Source of the DNA: Carposina sasakii
Lineage: Eukaryota > Arthropoda > Insecta > Lepidoptera > Carposinidae
Length of the DNA: 64,000 nt
Reading direction: 5' to 3'
Assembly (NCBI GenBank): GCA_014607495.2
Contig: CP053169.1
Location: forward strand, 5,704,001-5,768,000
Position numbers and translations under genes: made by a program. Positions within the stretch are counted from its first letter, which is position 1; every line of letters starts with the position of its first letter. This document shows, one piece after another, positions 10,699 through 21,621 of the stretch. The notes under the pieces were generated by a model that did no database searches, had not been told where the DNA came from, and worked only from the letters and a program-made list of their open reading frames with translations.

Positions 10699-10834
10699 AT
10701 AAATGTACCCATAGGAACAGATTAAAAAAAACAAGTATCAATATGTCCTCATGGGTTCCGAACCGATATTAGGAAAAATATACTTTAACAGCTATAGGAC
10801 CAGCAGTTTAAAAAAATACAAGGTCTAACAAAAT

Positions 10835-11170
10835 TACAGCGATATAGATAACGTGTGCCTTCCAAGCGGAAGGCGTAAGTTCGATCCCTGTCACGGACCT
10901 GTACCAATGAATTTATTTCATGTACAGATTTTAATGTTGTAAAATTGTCACTTAGCTCGTGCCTCGGAAAGCACGTAAAACTGTTGGTCCTGCGCCTAAT
11001 CTCTCTCCGGTCGTGTCGGCTTTCTGTCCCACCGGACTATGAGAGTAACGGAATAGAGAATGTATCTGTGTTTGCGCACACACTTGTGCACTATAATATC
11101 TCCTGCGTACCTGGCTAATCTCCGTAGAGATTGGCCACCTTGGCGGAATACGGTCGGAGAGATCTTCTTA
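10835..11170 (+). mobile_element. tRNA-derived SINE (340-bp family, S2), 5' end eroded
   Basis: It shares the body with 17074-17413: 'aagttcgatccc' (box B-like), 'atttcatgtacagatttt', 'cctcggaaagcacgtaaaac', 'gcgcacacacttgtgcac' and a terminal 'acggtcgga'. The tRNA head lacks most of box A. Confidence 0.8.
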
Positions 11171-11590
11171 TCTTATAGATACCTAATATATTTATATTTT
11201 TGAGTATAAGTCGATATGACCCAGCAAACACCTGAGCAGTGGTCCTAAATAAACACTACGTATAAGTAGCTTTGCACTTCATCCTAGTTATAAAGTCCCC
11301 TAAAAATGGCGCTAGTATCTCTAACACTTTAAGACTATTTCATTTATTTTATTTAGTTTCAAGAAAATCCACAAGACTGCGATACTGAAACAGACTTTAA
11401 CTTCAAACGAAAATGGTAGATATATTATACCAGCCTATGACATTGGAATTACGATTATTTTTCAAATACATTTCCCAGAGCTATAATTTATATGAAAAAG
11501 ACTTGCGTAAGTAAATAAGAATGTAATTAGAATTTTTATTTGAAATTTTATTTGTATTTTGGTCATTCGGTTACATATTTTCCTTAAAAT
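11171..11590. other. No recognisable feature
   Basis: AT-rich sequence; nothing recognised. Confidence 0.5.
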
Positions 11591-11592
11591 TA

Positions 11593-11885
11593 ATATTATA
11601 TGTTAGTGCCCAAAAAACAGGGACAGACTCATGAATTAAGATAATGCTATTTTTAGTTTATGTGGAAATGTTATTTTATAATGCATTGGTTTTGCTGATT
11701 TTTCAGCGGGTGCGCGTAGTAAAAATTATATTATATGTTAAAATTGATATTATTATATGTTAGTTCCCAAAAAACAGTGACAGACTCATGAATTAAGATA
11801 ATGCTATTTTTAGTTTATGTGGAAATGTTATTTTATAATGCATTGGTTTTGCTGATTTTTCAGCGGGTGCGCGTAGTAAAAATTA
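11593..11885. repeat. 157-bp tandem duplication
   Basis: The unit at 11593-11728 recurs at 11750-11885 with a 157-bp offset and about two visible substitutions ('tagtgccc'/'tagttccc' and 'cagggac'/'cagtgac'). The similarity points to recent duplication. No coding content. Confidence 0.9.
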
Positions 11886-12358
11886 AAAGTTCAATTACCT
11901 ATTTCTGACTAATATTTTAAAATTAGTTTTAACAACTTAAAATAGTTTGTATTCCGTCAAAATATTAATAAGAAAGTTATAGACTAATTTTCTATCGTTC
12001 GTCTCTTACGCACTCATTTCTTCTGGCTCACTACTTCCATCATAGATATCCATCGGTTTCTTTCTAAACTCATATTGTCAAAGATTTGGGGTTTGTCTTA
12101 CGGCCGGCTGCCTGCCTGACGTCAACCCACCTCGGGTATAGCTAAGTGACAATTTATGTATGTCAAGATCCATGCATCCATCCCACATGTATTTGACTAT
12201 GCCTGCACAACACATAATGATCAATTACCACGTTCTATCACATCGTAATCAGCTTCCCAAAATCTATCAGGGTACCCCCTTTGTCCGTCCTCTATTTCAA
12301 TGGAAACTGTTACATAGGAACGGTCTTAATCCTGTACAGAACCGATAGAGCAGATCTA
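11886..12358. other. No recognisable feature
   Basis: One 62-codon frame without recognisable features. Confidence 0.45.
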
Positions 12359-12388
12359 CAGGGTGTATCAGAAGGGGTATGTGCAGTG
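12359..12388 (+). repeat. Solo end of a family A MITE
   Basis: 'cagggtgtatcagaagggg' followed by 'tatgtg' matches the family A terminus. The rest of the element is missing. Confidence 0.6.
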
Positions 12389-12588
12389 AGTCGCTTGAAC
12401 AAAAGCAGTTTGGTCAAAATGTAAACGACTAGTTCGGTTTTGTACTAAAACCAGGGACAAACAAACTAAACCGGGCTTTGAAAATAAATGGGATGGTTGT
12501 ACAGGCCGAAAATATGTAAATATTGACATAGTGTATATAATAAAGTAGTTTAAAAGTTTCACTTTTAATAATGGAGGTCCTGTTTCAG

Positions 12589-12683
12589 TCAGAAAAAAGA
12601 ACTCAAGTAAAAACTTTCATGACTAAGACAAATCTAATGATACCTCTCAAGCTCAAATGCGACAAGATGTTTAGGCTCTAGAG
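12589..12683 (+). repeat. R3 dispersed repeat, left part
   Basis: 'catgactaagacaaatctaa', 'cctctcaagctcaaatgcg' and 'tttaggctctagag' occur in the same order (reversed) at 22040-22105 and 13640-13720. It is interrupted by the hAT MITE at 12684. Confidence 0.7.
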
Positions 12684-12869
12684 CAGGAGTTCCCAAACTT
12701 TTTTTTCTTTTAGACCCCTTTCAAAAGTTAACTGGTTCTGCTGGACCCCCTACAGGACTACACCACATACTAATTAATTATAAATCCCCATTTTTCACGC
12801 CAACGTAGACCCCCATCGAGTCTCCTGTGGACCCCTGGGGGTCCACCTGGACCACTTTGGGAACCACTT
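12684..12869 (-). mobile_element. hAT-type MITE inserted in R3, copy 2
   Basis: Reverse-oriented relative of 4703-4889: starts CAGGAGTTCCCAAACTT and ends CACTTTGGGAACCACTT. The left duplication is CTCTAGAG (12676-12683). The right flank reads CTCTACGAG, a slightly mutated copy. Confidence 0.8.
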
Positions 12870-12990
12870 CTCTACGAGCATCCAAAGATATACCTATACA
12901 TAAATACATACAAACATAAACCTGAAAAACATAACCCTCCTTTTGGCGCAGTAGACGTAATGTTCCTTCTGTATGACGGCACCACTACCC
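12870..12990 (+). repeat. R3 dispersed repeat, right part
   Basis: 'atatacctatacataaatac', 'aacataaacc' and 'ttggcgcag' recur (reversed) at 13365-13455 and (forward) at 40895-40950. Confidence 0.65.
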
Positions 12991-13358
12991 TAGGACACAT
13001 GTCTTTTTATACAGTGTCTTACTTTAGACGCGGTTCTGTAATAACACCGTTAGTGGTCAAGTTTAGTGTTATATGAAGGTGAGATAAACTAGCACCTTTT
13101 TCAACCATGGCTTTACTGAAGCCCAGTACTAGCTTATGGTTCCGATATACTAGGATTTTTCACTCGCTGGGCACCTCTACAATTTATTATCTGTTGCCGC
13201 ATGTTATTCAGTTTGTAAATATTACAGCTTTAGGCTTTATACGGATCATGCATTCAATTTACAATTTTAAAAGCTTTTGTGAAATTTGTTGCCAATTTTA
13301 GAAACCGTTTAAAAAAAATCGATTTGTGTTAATGACATACCCCGCAGCTATATCTAGG
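12991..13358. other. Spacer between two inverted R3 copies
   Basis: No gene recognised. The R3 copies on either side are in opposite orientation, so the spacer could be the interior of a larger inverted-repeat element or chance. A 64-codon frame (13107-13301) has no recognisable domain. Confidence 0.4.
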
Positions 13359-13359
13359 G

Positions 13360-13462
13360 TTATATACCTGTAAAGGAAAAAATAACTTTTTACCCAACTG
13401 CGCCAGAAGGTTATGTATTTCGAGTGATATATGTAGGTACATTTCTTCGGCACTCTCTAGAG
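13360..13462 (-). repeat. R3 dispersed repeat (reverse), first part
   Basis: 'ctgcgccagaaggttatgt', 'atatatgtaggtac' and 'ctctctagag' are the reverse complement of 12870-12960, up to the same palindromic site. Confidence 0.65.
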
Positions 13463-13639
13463 CAGGGGTGCCCAAACTTTTTTTCTCATAGACCCCTTTC
13501 AAAGGTTAACTAGTTCTGGTGGACCCCCTACAAGCCTACAATACATTTGAACACATACTAATTAATTGTGAACCCTCATTTTTTAACTCCAACGTACAAG
13601 TCTCCTATGGGTCCACCTGGACCACTTTGGGAACCACTG
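13463..13639 (-). mobile_element. hAT-type MITE inserted in R3, copy 3
   Basis: Starts CAGGGGTGCCCAAACTTT and ends CACTTTGGGAACCACTG, with exact 8-bp duplications CTCTAGAG (13455-13462 and 13640-13647). It has the same absolute orientation as copy 2, but its host R3 copy is inverted. The two insertions are therefore independent events at the same palindromic target. Confidence 0.85.
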
Positions 13640-13730
13640 CTCTAGAGCCTATACGGCTTGTCGCATTTGAATCGTCTTAATCGTAAGAATGACACTTAGT
13701 TAAAATGTTTACACAGTCGGTGATTTTTCT
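13640..13730 (-). repeat. R3 dispersed repeat (reverse), second part
   Basis: 'ctctagagcctatacggc', 'ttgtcgcatttgaatcg' and 'gtaagaatgacac' match 22040-22110 and 22330-22360. Confidence 0.65.
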
Positions 13731-13804
13731 TTAAGTAAATGCAGTTATTCTCTGTCTGTCTGTGCGATTAAATAAGTTAAAATATTTTACTAACCATTGT
13801 TACT

Positions 13805-13880
13805 AGTCTCTTATCCTGTGCTGATGCGAGGATTCACTAAAATAAATCAGCTGCATCTCCTTCCTTGCCCAAACCTTCTG
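13805..13880 (-). repeat. R1 dispersed repeat fragment
   Basis: 'cctgtgctgatgcgaggatt' and 'aaatcagctgcatctccttc' match the outer end of R1 seen at 30100-30140 and 56300-56340. Confidence 0.5.
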
Positions 13881-14090
13881 TGATTATTCTGAGACACAAA
13901 CCAATTTGTCGCATTTATTTCTACTGCCACATTTAGTTTTTTTTTATTATGTAAAATTATCGTTGCCGTAGAAATATTGACTATGCGTGTCAGAAGTCAC
14001 TGAACCTAGCGTGACCCACTACAGTTACGTTATTGTTTAAAGAAATTAGTAGTTTATTCTTTTATATGCTATCTGCCGTATACCAATATC

Positions 14091-14315
14091 CTACTAATAT
14101 TAAAAAAGCGAAAGTTTGTAAGTATGGATGGATGGATGGATAGTTGGATGCATGGATGTTTGTTGATCTTTCACGGCTGGAGCGATTTTAATAAAATTTG
14201 GTATGGAGTTAGCTGACAGCCTGGATTAACACATAGGCTACTTTGTATCCCGGATAATTTCGACATTTTGTTTTTTCTGCAGTCCACGTGGACGAAGTCG
14301 CGGGCATCCACTAGT
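14091..14315 (+). mobile_element. Lep1-like non-autonomous Helitron, apparently full length
   Basis: 225 bp, starting CTACTAATATTA and ending CTAGT, the 5'-CT and 3'-CTAGT termini described for lepidopteran Lep1 Helitrons. The 12-bp palindrome GTCCACGTGGAC (14282-14293) lies about 20 bp inside the 3' end, where Helitrons carry a hairpin. A (GGAT)n stretch sits at 14122-14141. There is no target duplication, as expected for Helitrons, and no Rep/helicase frame. Confidence 0.8.
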
Positions 14316-14439
14316 ATACAATATTTCTATCCGAGTTAGATATACATATTGGAAATATGGCAACATTGGTTCTCGATCGGATCAACAGACGTTTGTCATC
14401 ATCATTTATGTCCAGTCGACAACTCCGTGTAGACCCTGC

Positions 14440-14584
14440 AACGCGCTATACACATAGTCTATTGCAGTCCACAAAGTTACTGCCATAGCGGGGCATCCAT
14501 TTTGTCCATCGGGTTGATGACGGCAGTGATTTTTAGACTATGTTTTCAACACGAGAAGCGCTGCAGCCCACCTCACGAAAACCC
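14440..14584 (+). repeat. LINE-tail/SINE family copy, interrupted
   Basis: 'tctattgcagtccac', 'gttactgccatagcgggg', 'cagtgatttttagactatg' and 'cacgagaagcgctgcagccc' follow the order of 23985-24150. The copy is cut at 14588 by a palindromic element and resumes at 14816 with 'aatcgcttctt'. Confidence 0.7.
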
Positions 14585-14588
14585 TTTA

Positions 14589-14811
14589 GGCTCGAGCACA
14601 CCGGATGCGTATGCGTGCCTGTAAGCGTAGACGGACACGTACCTCTGAGTTTAATGTATAGAACTGTCACCGCTTGACGTCTATGCTTACGTCTACGCAT
14701 ACGCATTCGGTCTGCCCGTGCCTATACAGTTCCATACATTACAACTCAGAGGTACGTATATAGGTACGTCTACGCTAACGTGCACGCACACGCATCCGGT
14801 GTGCTCGAGCC
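14589..14811. mobile_element. Palindromic GC-rich MITE (family P), copy 1
   Basis: 223 bp, starting GGCTCGAGCACACCGGATGC and ending GCATCCGGTGTGCTCGAGCC. It is largely self-complementary with repeated 'acgcatacgca' motifs. TTTA flanks both sides (14585-14588, 14812-14815). The related copy at 31735-31985 has an uninterrupted 'aaacccttaatcgcc' (complement) at this point, which marks the insertion boundary. The second copy is at 33480-33681. Confidence 0.75.
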
Positions 14812-14815
14812 TTTA

Positions 14816-15392
14816 ATCGCTTCTTAGAATATCCACAATCAGACATGCCACGCCATAGGGAGAACTTGCGATAGAAGTGTCAGTGATGATTCATTCCATG
14901 TATTTATTTACTGTCGCTCTTAGTGCAGGATCAGGTCAATGTGTTGTGAAGTTCTTGAATATAATATAAAAAACGTTTAATTCTATACCCTGACTTAGGC
15001 ATGTAACATCTTCTACGAAATGAAAAATTGCAAAACATTGGTAGTTACTACGTCGATAAAGCAGTTCTACTTGTTGGCTTTCACTACCATTCTATATTTT
15101 TACCATGTCACGTGACCAAACCAGTATACTTTTAAACAATGACATAAAGCTATTGTATTAATTTCAAATTGTACAACACAGCTTTGGAAATAAACTTTGA
15201 AATGTTGTTTTGAAACATAAATGAACGTTCATAAACTTTTTGTATAAAGACAACTTGTTATAAGTTACGCGAGAATGAAGAGGGGATAATTTGTGTCAAT
15301 TTAAGACGAACATATAATGGCTAACCATAACCTTTGATTTCTGTTTATTTAAGAATAATTAAATTTAATTGCATCCCTGTTCGTAAGTCGAC
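14816..15392. other. No recognisable feature
   Basis: The first few dozen bases are the decayed remainder of the interrupted LINE-tail copy. Beyond that nothing is recognised. Confidence 0.45.
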
Positions 15393-15560
15393 GTAAGTGA
15401 GTCGACTTAGGAATTTAGGAGCGTTCTATCAGGTAATAAGCCAGCAATTTTGTCACAGATCTTTTACATCTGACCCCGCTAATAAACGTGGCTCTGGGAT
15501 CACCTTCGTGATCCTGCAGTTCATGTTATCCCTAGTCGTGTATATGTATGTTATGCGTAT
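15393..15560 (+). repeat. R1 dispersed repeat
   Basis: 'gagtcgacttaggaattt', 'ggtaataagccagcaatttt', 'cttttacatctgaccccgct', 'aaacgtggctc' and 'gtgatcctgcagttc' occur in family order and run to 'gtcgtgtatatgtatg'. Confidence 0.7.
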
Positions 15561-15689
15561 TCAAAATTGCATCATATGATACCAAAGACCTTGTTAGGCG
15601 TTAGTATTTAACCTAAATTGATCAGCTGCACCTTGTTACAGACAAAGATCACAGAAAAACTAAATGTTGTTTCTCAGTTCGATTGTCGT

Positions 15690-15822
15690 CTTCAACCTAT
15701 TACAGTCCACTGCTAGACGTAGAGTATGCCACAAGGCCTCCCTCGCCTCGTACGATACTCACGGGAAGGCATGGGGTGGTATGAACTCTGCTCTGCCGGC
15801 ACCACGCGGCAGTAGCTCGACA
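15690..15822 (+). repeat. LINE-tail/SINE family copy with central deletion
   Basis: 'attacagtccactgctagac' is followed soon by 'tcctcgcctcgtacgatac'-like sequence and 'gcatggggtggtatgaac'. The middle of the unit seen at 24030-24140 is missing. Confidence 0.7.
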
Positions 15823-16902
15823 GTAGTTTTCTGTAATCGCGAGCAACCTTGGGCGAACTCCAATTTGGTTTATTATTTTAACCGTTGACAGTATTTTCCT
15901 ATAAATGCTTGTTATTCGGGTCATGTTTTCGTCGTGGAAAATTGACGGAAAATCGATAAACGGAACGAAATAACAACCAAATTCACGTTTTACTTCTTAT
16001 TATGTATACGTTACCAGTGAAATAGGAGGCACATTGTGCAAAAGCTTTTGCATGCATTTTGCATTGGCGTAATACCTATAAAGAGCCATTAAGCTCCCTT
16101 TAAATATACTTAATACCTATTGCATTTGGTTACCGTAACCTGGTTAGTTAGTCACTTTACAGAATCGTATGTAAAGACTTCACCTTTCCTGTAGGAACTT
16201 TTAATGATATGGGTGGGGCTTATCTATTTATGTCTTTTTTATCAACCACTTGAACTGAATTGCAGGTTTATCGTGAACGCTACATGCGTTATTTATTCGA
16301 AGTTTAAATTAAGTCTTCTATACCTACCATTAAATAGGTAGAGTACTTTTTTCCATGCCATTATTAAATAGTTGGCGCAACCAAAATGAAAACAACTTTT
16401 CAATTTGAAATCATATTTGATTCAACCCATCCGATGGCGTTCAGTATACGCTAACCGATATCTGAGACCTAGACTAAAAATAGAATTTTTCCAGTTCTAT
16501 TATATAACTGTCACGTCACAATAAATCTGTGCCTTGAGACTCGTAGTGACATGACAGATTTTTAGGCGTGAAAATATTATCATAAATCGTTATATTTGAG
16601 AATGTTAAAAAATTCTTTTTCTTAGCGTGATAAGGCAGTAAAGACCTTATTTAAAGACTAGCGAATCTATAATCACGTCACTGCATGTCCACGACTTTGT
16701 AAGCGTAAAGTTTAGAATTCCCGCTTTGGCCGTTCCCGTGAGAATTTCGGTCTGCGTCAAATAAAGAACCCCTCCAAGTTTCAGGTCTTGAAAGTCAGGG
16801 TTTAAGCTATACGTTGATCCCTCAGTCATTCAAGACAAAGCATTTTACATAAATAAATAAGAGACCCATCTTATTTCTAAGAACTCTTAAAGTTTAATTT
16901 CT
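15823..16902. other. No recognisable feature
   Basis: AT-rich sequence; only short frames without recognisable features. Confidence 0.45.
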
Positions 16903-16940
16903 ATCGTGGAAGTGAGATGTAGCTCTACATTACTATCCAG
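16903..16940 (+). repeat. Fragment of a short hairpin repeat
   Basis: 'atcgtggaagtgagatgtag' followed by 'ctctacatta' matches one arm of the hairpin repeat at 32921 and 41466. Confidence 0.4.
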
Positions 16941-17073
16941 AGGTTTCTCAATTGCAAACGACTACTTTGAGTTCATAGTAAAATATGATTTGATCGCGAT
17001 ATTTCACTAGGATAACCATGCCATTAACCATAAAGTATTACCAAAGTTGCCAAATTTTACCAAATATTACCAA

Positions 17074-17413
17074 AGCGGTGATAGCCCAGTGGTTAAGACG
17101 TGCACCTTCTAAGCGGGAGGCGTAAGATCGATCCCAGTCACGGGCCTGTACAAATAAATTTATTTCATGTACAGATTTTAATGTTGCAAAATTGACACTT
17201 AGCTCGTGCCTCGGAAAGCACGTAAAACCGTTGGTCCTGCGCCTGATCTCTCTCCGGTCGTGTCGGCTTGCCGTCCCATCGGACTATGGGAGTAACGGAA
17301 TAGAGAGTGCATCTGTGTTTGCGCACACACTTGTGCACTATAATATCTCCTGCGTACCTGGCCAATCTTCGTAGAGGTTGGTCGCCTTGAACGAAACACG
17401 GTCGGAGATCACC
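17074..17413 (+). mobile_element. Full-length tRNA-derived SINE, 340 bp (family S2)
   Basis: The tRNA-like head has box A TAGCCCAGTGG and a box B-like 'agatcgatccc'. A body follows with 'atttcatgtacagatttt', 'cctcggaaagcacgtaaaac', 'tctctctccggtcgtgtc' and 'gcgcacacacttgtgcac', and it ends 'cggtcggagatc'. The duplication ATTACCAA (8 bp) flanks it at 17066-17073 and 17414-17421. Related copies are at 1470, 10835, 26684, 28195, 37280 and 43758. In the 43758 copy the end runs into an ATC-rich tail, suggesting mobilisation by an RTE-type LINE (inference). Confidence 0.85.
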
Positions 17414-17421
17414 ATTACCAA

Positions 17422-17988
17422 CGTACATATAAAAGCGTCATGTCATCTTCGTAACTAAAAAAAAATAATATTTTCAAATTCCATATCTAAACTATCTATT
17501 TGACTTGTCATTACTCGTTTACAATGTCATTGTATAGAGGGCAGTGCTATTTATTAAAACCCACTCCACTCTACCGTACATACATCACGAAACACGAGAT
17601 TCAACTAACATTATTGCAATTTTCCTAATGATTCCGTACGGAGGTGTTACAGAATCTACAATAATAATTAATCTTGGCAAGAACCGTTAGGAAACCTAGC
17701 TCTCAGGACAATTAAATTTTAGATCCAGAACAGGTAGCTATTACTTTACAATGCTTTCAAACAATTATTAGTCGCATTTCATGACTTAGGTACAGTGGGT
17801 ATCTTATTTTTAGCTTTATATTTGGTTAGCAATATCAAAGACACATAGCGATATCATTATTTAATAAATATTTTATTTTTATTTTTTTAGTTTTAGGACT
17901 TTATTTTTTCACATGACTACGACAACAATCATCCGTGTGATGATAGTTTTACATACTGAAACATTTTCGCTCATTCATATTGATTTTA
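17422..17988. other. No recognisable feature
   Basis: AT-rich sequence; nothing recognised. Confidence 0.5.
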
Positions 17989-17989
17989 A

Positions 17990-18235
17990 ACTAGTGGACG
18001 CCCGCGACTCCGTCCGTGTGGACTACAGAAAAAACAAAATGTCGAAATTATCCAGGATAAAAACATTTTCCCAGGATAAAAAGTAGCCTATATGTTAAGT
18101 GGGACCTGTCACAATATATTCCTGAAAACTGCATCGAAATCGGTTCAGCCGTTTCTGAGATTAGTGTGCACAAACGCACAGACAAACAGACAAAAATTCC
18201 AAAATTCGTCGTTTTGGGTCCTATTGCGTTGATAA
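17990..18235 (-). mobile_element. Lep1-like Helitron, one end missing
   Basis: Starts ACTAGTGGACGCCCGCGACT (complement of the 3' end), then 'gataaaaagtagcctat', 'atcgaaatcggttcagccg' and 'tttctgagattag'. The far CTACTAATATTA end is not found. Confidence 0.65.
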
Positions 18236-18612
18236 AGGTCTCCTATAATATTTTTTCTCATATATCTTCTATGTACAGACAGCGATCCGTTACATTCATA
18301 TTATATGTATATATGTATAGATTTAATTTTCTATAATAATTGAAATAAAATGGCGACAATCTGCTCATTACATCCTCTGAACAATGCTAGGTCTAAAAAA
18401 TCTAGCAAACTTACCTTTATTTTATAAACGAATGAGTAGTTGATCTGTAAAGAAAAAATATCCAAATTAATCGTTAAGGCAATACGTTTCTAAGTAGAAA
18501 TAAATTATAAAAGACATCTCGTATTTTTTGTGCCTCATCTCAGAATTAGAGTCAAATTTTTTACAGTGACAAATTCGATCTTAGTTTGATGTTGACTTCG
18601 GACATAATTTAT
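18236..18612. other. No recognisable feature
   Basis: AT-rich sequence; nothing recognised. Confidence 0.45.
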
Positions 18613-18677
18613 TAGGGCGCCTTTGAATTGGCAGCAATTAGCCGAGCGGCACTAACAGCAAATTTGAAGGCGCCTTT
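18613..18677. repeat. Very small inverted-repeat unit
   Basis: 'tagggcgcctttgaatt' and 'aatttgaaggcgccttt' are near-perfect inverted repeats around about 30 bp containing 'ttagccgagcggcac', which resembles a tRNA D-arm region. Confidence 0.45.
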
Positions 18678-18757
18678 ACTTAACAACAACAAAACTTGAC
18701 ATCTTATCCAACATGGCGCGTAGCCCGGTCGAATACGAGAAATTGCGTCCATTCTGT

Positions 18758-18874
18758 GGGGTAAGCACGAACCTTTTTACGCGGCGTAACGCAAGCGACT
18801 CGCTAGCAAAATCTATGTGATTTGTGCAGTTAGACGATAGTGTTACGGACTATCAAGAGGTTCGTGCTTACCCC
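18758..18874. mobile_element. Small inverted-repeat element (GGGGTAAGCACGAACCT ends), copy 2
   Basis: A 117-bp element with perfect 17-bp terminal inverted repeats GGGGTAAGCACGAACCT. The interior 'tttacg..cgtaacgc..cgactcgc' and 'gtgttacggactatc' matches 6561-6671. No convincing target duplication. Confidence 0.7.
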
Positions 18875-21446
18875 TCTGAAGTCTACTTCTCAGTTATGGC
18901 AAAAACAAATCATAAACTCTAGCATAACATTCGTATCATTGATTGTTTAGATATCGGTACAATCAGCAAAAAAATACTCGTATCAACCAAATGAGGTTTT
19001 TTTTAACTTGAATTTGCTACTGATCCTGTTATATGGGCTCTTCAAAACATGAACCATGTTATAAAATACTAAATTCCATGTTCTCAGGACGTTACATAGC
19101 ATTATGTAAACCTATAGATTTATTCATTTAAAAATATCAAAAAACATCGATTTCGAGTGTTAAAAAAGGCACGATTTGTATGGCCAAGGTCTTGCATTAA
19201 AAGGCAAAGTTTTGCAAGTTTTTAGTTACAATCATATACACTGTTTGATGGTAATATAAAAGAAATAAAATAAAAGAACCACGTCCTATTAACTTACCGA
19301 GAATCAATAATTAAGTATTATAATTGTAATACTGAAGTCACAGCCCTGTTGTCACATTAGATTTATCGGTTACGCATTTCTAGTGAAGTAAATAATGTCA
19401 CAACACAGCATGTAAATAAAGTACAACAAATCACTGACAATTTAAACACAGCTCCGAACACTTTATTCAACTGAATTCCGCCGTTCGGGATCCCACTGAG
19501 GAAGTATAAAGAGCATCTGCGAATTATGAATTCAGTCGTGCAGTGGCTAGGTCCTAGGTACTTTTTTTGACTTATTATAGTAGCCTTGAACTGCTTTTTC
19601 TTTTTTGCTAAGATAATTTCTCACGTAGACTTTCTCTACGGTGTCAGTTTTGGTCTCAGTAATGAAAATTGTTAAGCCTGCGAAACCCGAGCGCTATTTT
19701 TAGAGCTATTTTAAATGGTTGCGTGTGATTGCAGTTTCATACTCGTAGTGACTTAATAGCTTAAGTCAACGTTCGTTAGTCCTAGCTAAAAATATATTAA
19801 ATGGCCCCTCCTCTTTACCACTGCTCTGTGAACGAACTCCCGCCATTTCAGCCCCGAGTCCAGAACACGTTGGGGCGCACTAAAACGATTTTATAGATAT
19901 AAATTTTAATTTTCTGTTGAAATCGTTATTTTTGAAACGTTGCCAGATAACTAACGTGTTTACTTGTGTATGGGATATAAATCTTCATTTACGTTACGCA
20001 CATGAATATATAGGTAGAGATAATGTTTGCGTTTGCATTTATAATATAAGAAAGGATTAACGTGCAATTTAAGGGGTGTAAGTGGGTTTGGTAAAGCCTT
20101 AGGACCCAAAAGTCTACCTCACCTACCCGTGGCGCACCCTGCACTTTAACGGACGAGACTTTAACACATATTTTTAAAAAAATCTATAGGAAATTTTTTG
20201 ATATCTTAGCAAACTTCGCTGTCACTAGTAAACTCTTTCATTTTGTAAGCCCTACGAAAAGACATTCTCAGAACAAATCTTCAAAACAGTACAAATTATT
20301 CTATCAATCAATTGCAAAAGTTCCCCGAAACTCACTGTTCGTGAAAAGGTTCCTTCGAACCATGCCGTTGACATTCATAAGTCGGCCTGCATTAAATAGA
20401 TTGACGGTGGAAAAATGGAAGCATTTTCAAGGATTGAAAAGCTAGCTTGACCTAGCTAGGCCCGTACAAATAATGGATAAGAATTCGGGTGACTATGATT
20501 TAAGGCTAAATGGAAATATTGTTTTGCTTTTTGTTTGCACAATTAGTTTTTTACGTAGAGCATTTTAGATATAAAAATTTCAATTAAGCTTCGGATATTA
20601 ATATTAATTTGTAATTTATTGTGATTGTGGTTTATATTTACTAAAAAAAAAGGTAACGACAATTTCATCCTATGTAAAAAATGGTGAGAATGTAAAGATG
20701 TTTAAAGGTTTATTACGCAAAAACTACCGAACGAAATATTGTAGTTATATAACTCATACATCACAACACATTGGCTATGTTAATTAATTTGGTTATGCAA
20801 TTTTCCGGGAAAAATAAAGGGCTTTAAATCTTCACAACAGTAGCAAACTCGTAGTCTACAACTACAGATTTGCACATTTAGTTTCCGATTTACCGAGAAA
20901 TGGAAACACATCTCCTGTTCTATCCTACTCGTAGGAAATGTATTTCGCTTTGTTAAAATTAATTAATTGTGTTAACTCCTAATGCCTGCCAGGAATCTTT
21001 GGTGCATGATAGCAGAGAGCTTTGTAATTGAACAGCATATTGTAGTATGTATTATATTAATCTAAAACGTGTATGCACATTGAGTAAGCGCCATCTAGAG
21101 ATAATATTATTAATATCTGTGTGTTTTATGTTGGTGCTTACCACTGCTATTTTTAATTTTATTTGGTCATGTAAATTTTTTCGATCTTAGTAAGTTATAT
21201 ATTATGCGAAGCTTAAATATAACGAGTATATGACTAGGCTAGAGTTTCATTAATATTTATTCATATTGTATATAGCTTTAAAACCAAACATATTTAATTA
21301 AATTAAATAGGTAGCTACAGTAAATACGTTAATTGAAAATTCATTTCAGTACTTGCTGCCACTGCGATTTAATTATATAACTGCTAGTATTGAGAACTTT
21401 TAAATTAAAACAAAAATAATACAACTGGAAGATGGAATTTCTTCCT
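18875..21446. other. 2.6 kb with no gene recognised
   Basis: AT-rich sequence. 'ttattacgcaaaaactaccg' with 'aacgaaat' near 20710-20740 resembles the inner part of Lep1-like elements. No coding frame of 60 or more codons shows any motif. Confidence 0.4.
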
Positions 21447-21447
21447 T

Positions 21448-21621
21448 ACTAGTGGACGCCCTCGACACCGTTCACATAGCTTGCAAAAAACGTCAAATAA
21501 TAAAAAATAGCCGTCTTTCTCACGCTTTAGAATAACTTATACCAAATTACATTTAAATCGGTTCAGTAGTTTTGGCATGAAAGCGCGACAGATGGACGTA
21601 CGCATTTATTATATTAGTAAT
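21448..21621 (-). mobile_element. Lep1-like Helitron, diverged
   Basis: Begins ACTAGTGGACGCCCTCGAC, with 'aaatcggttcagtagttttg' and 'gcatgaaagcgcgacagatg' inside, and ends near 'tatattagtaatg', a degraded complement of CTACTAATATTA. Confidence 0.65.
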
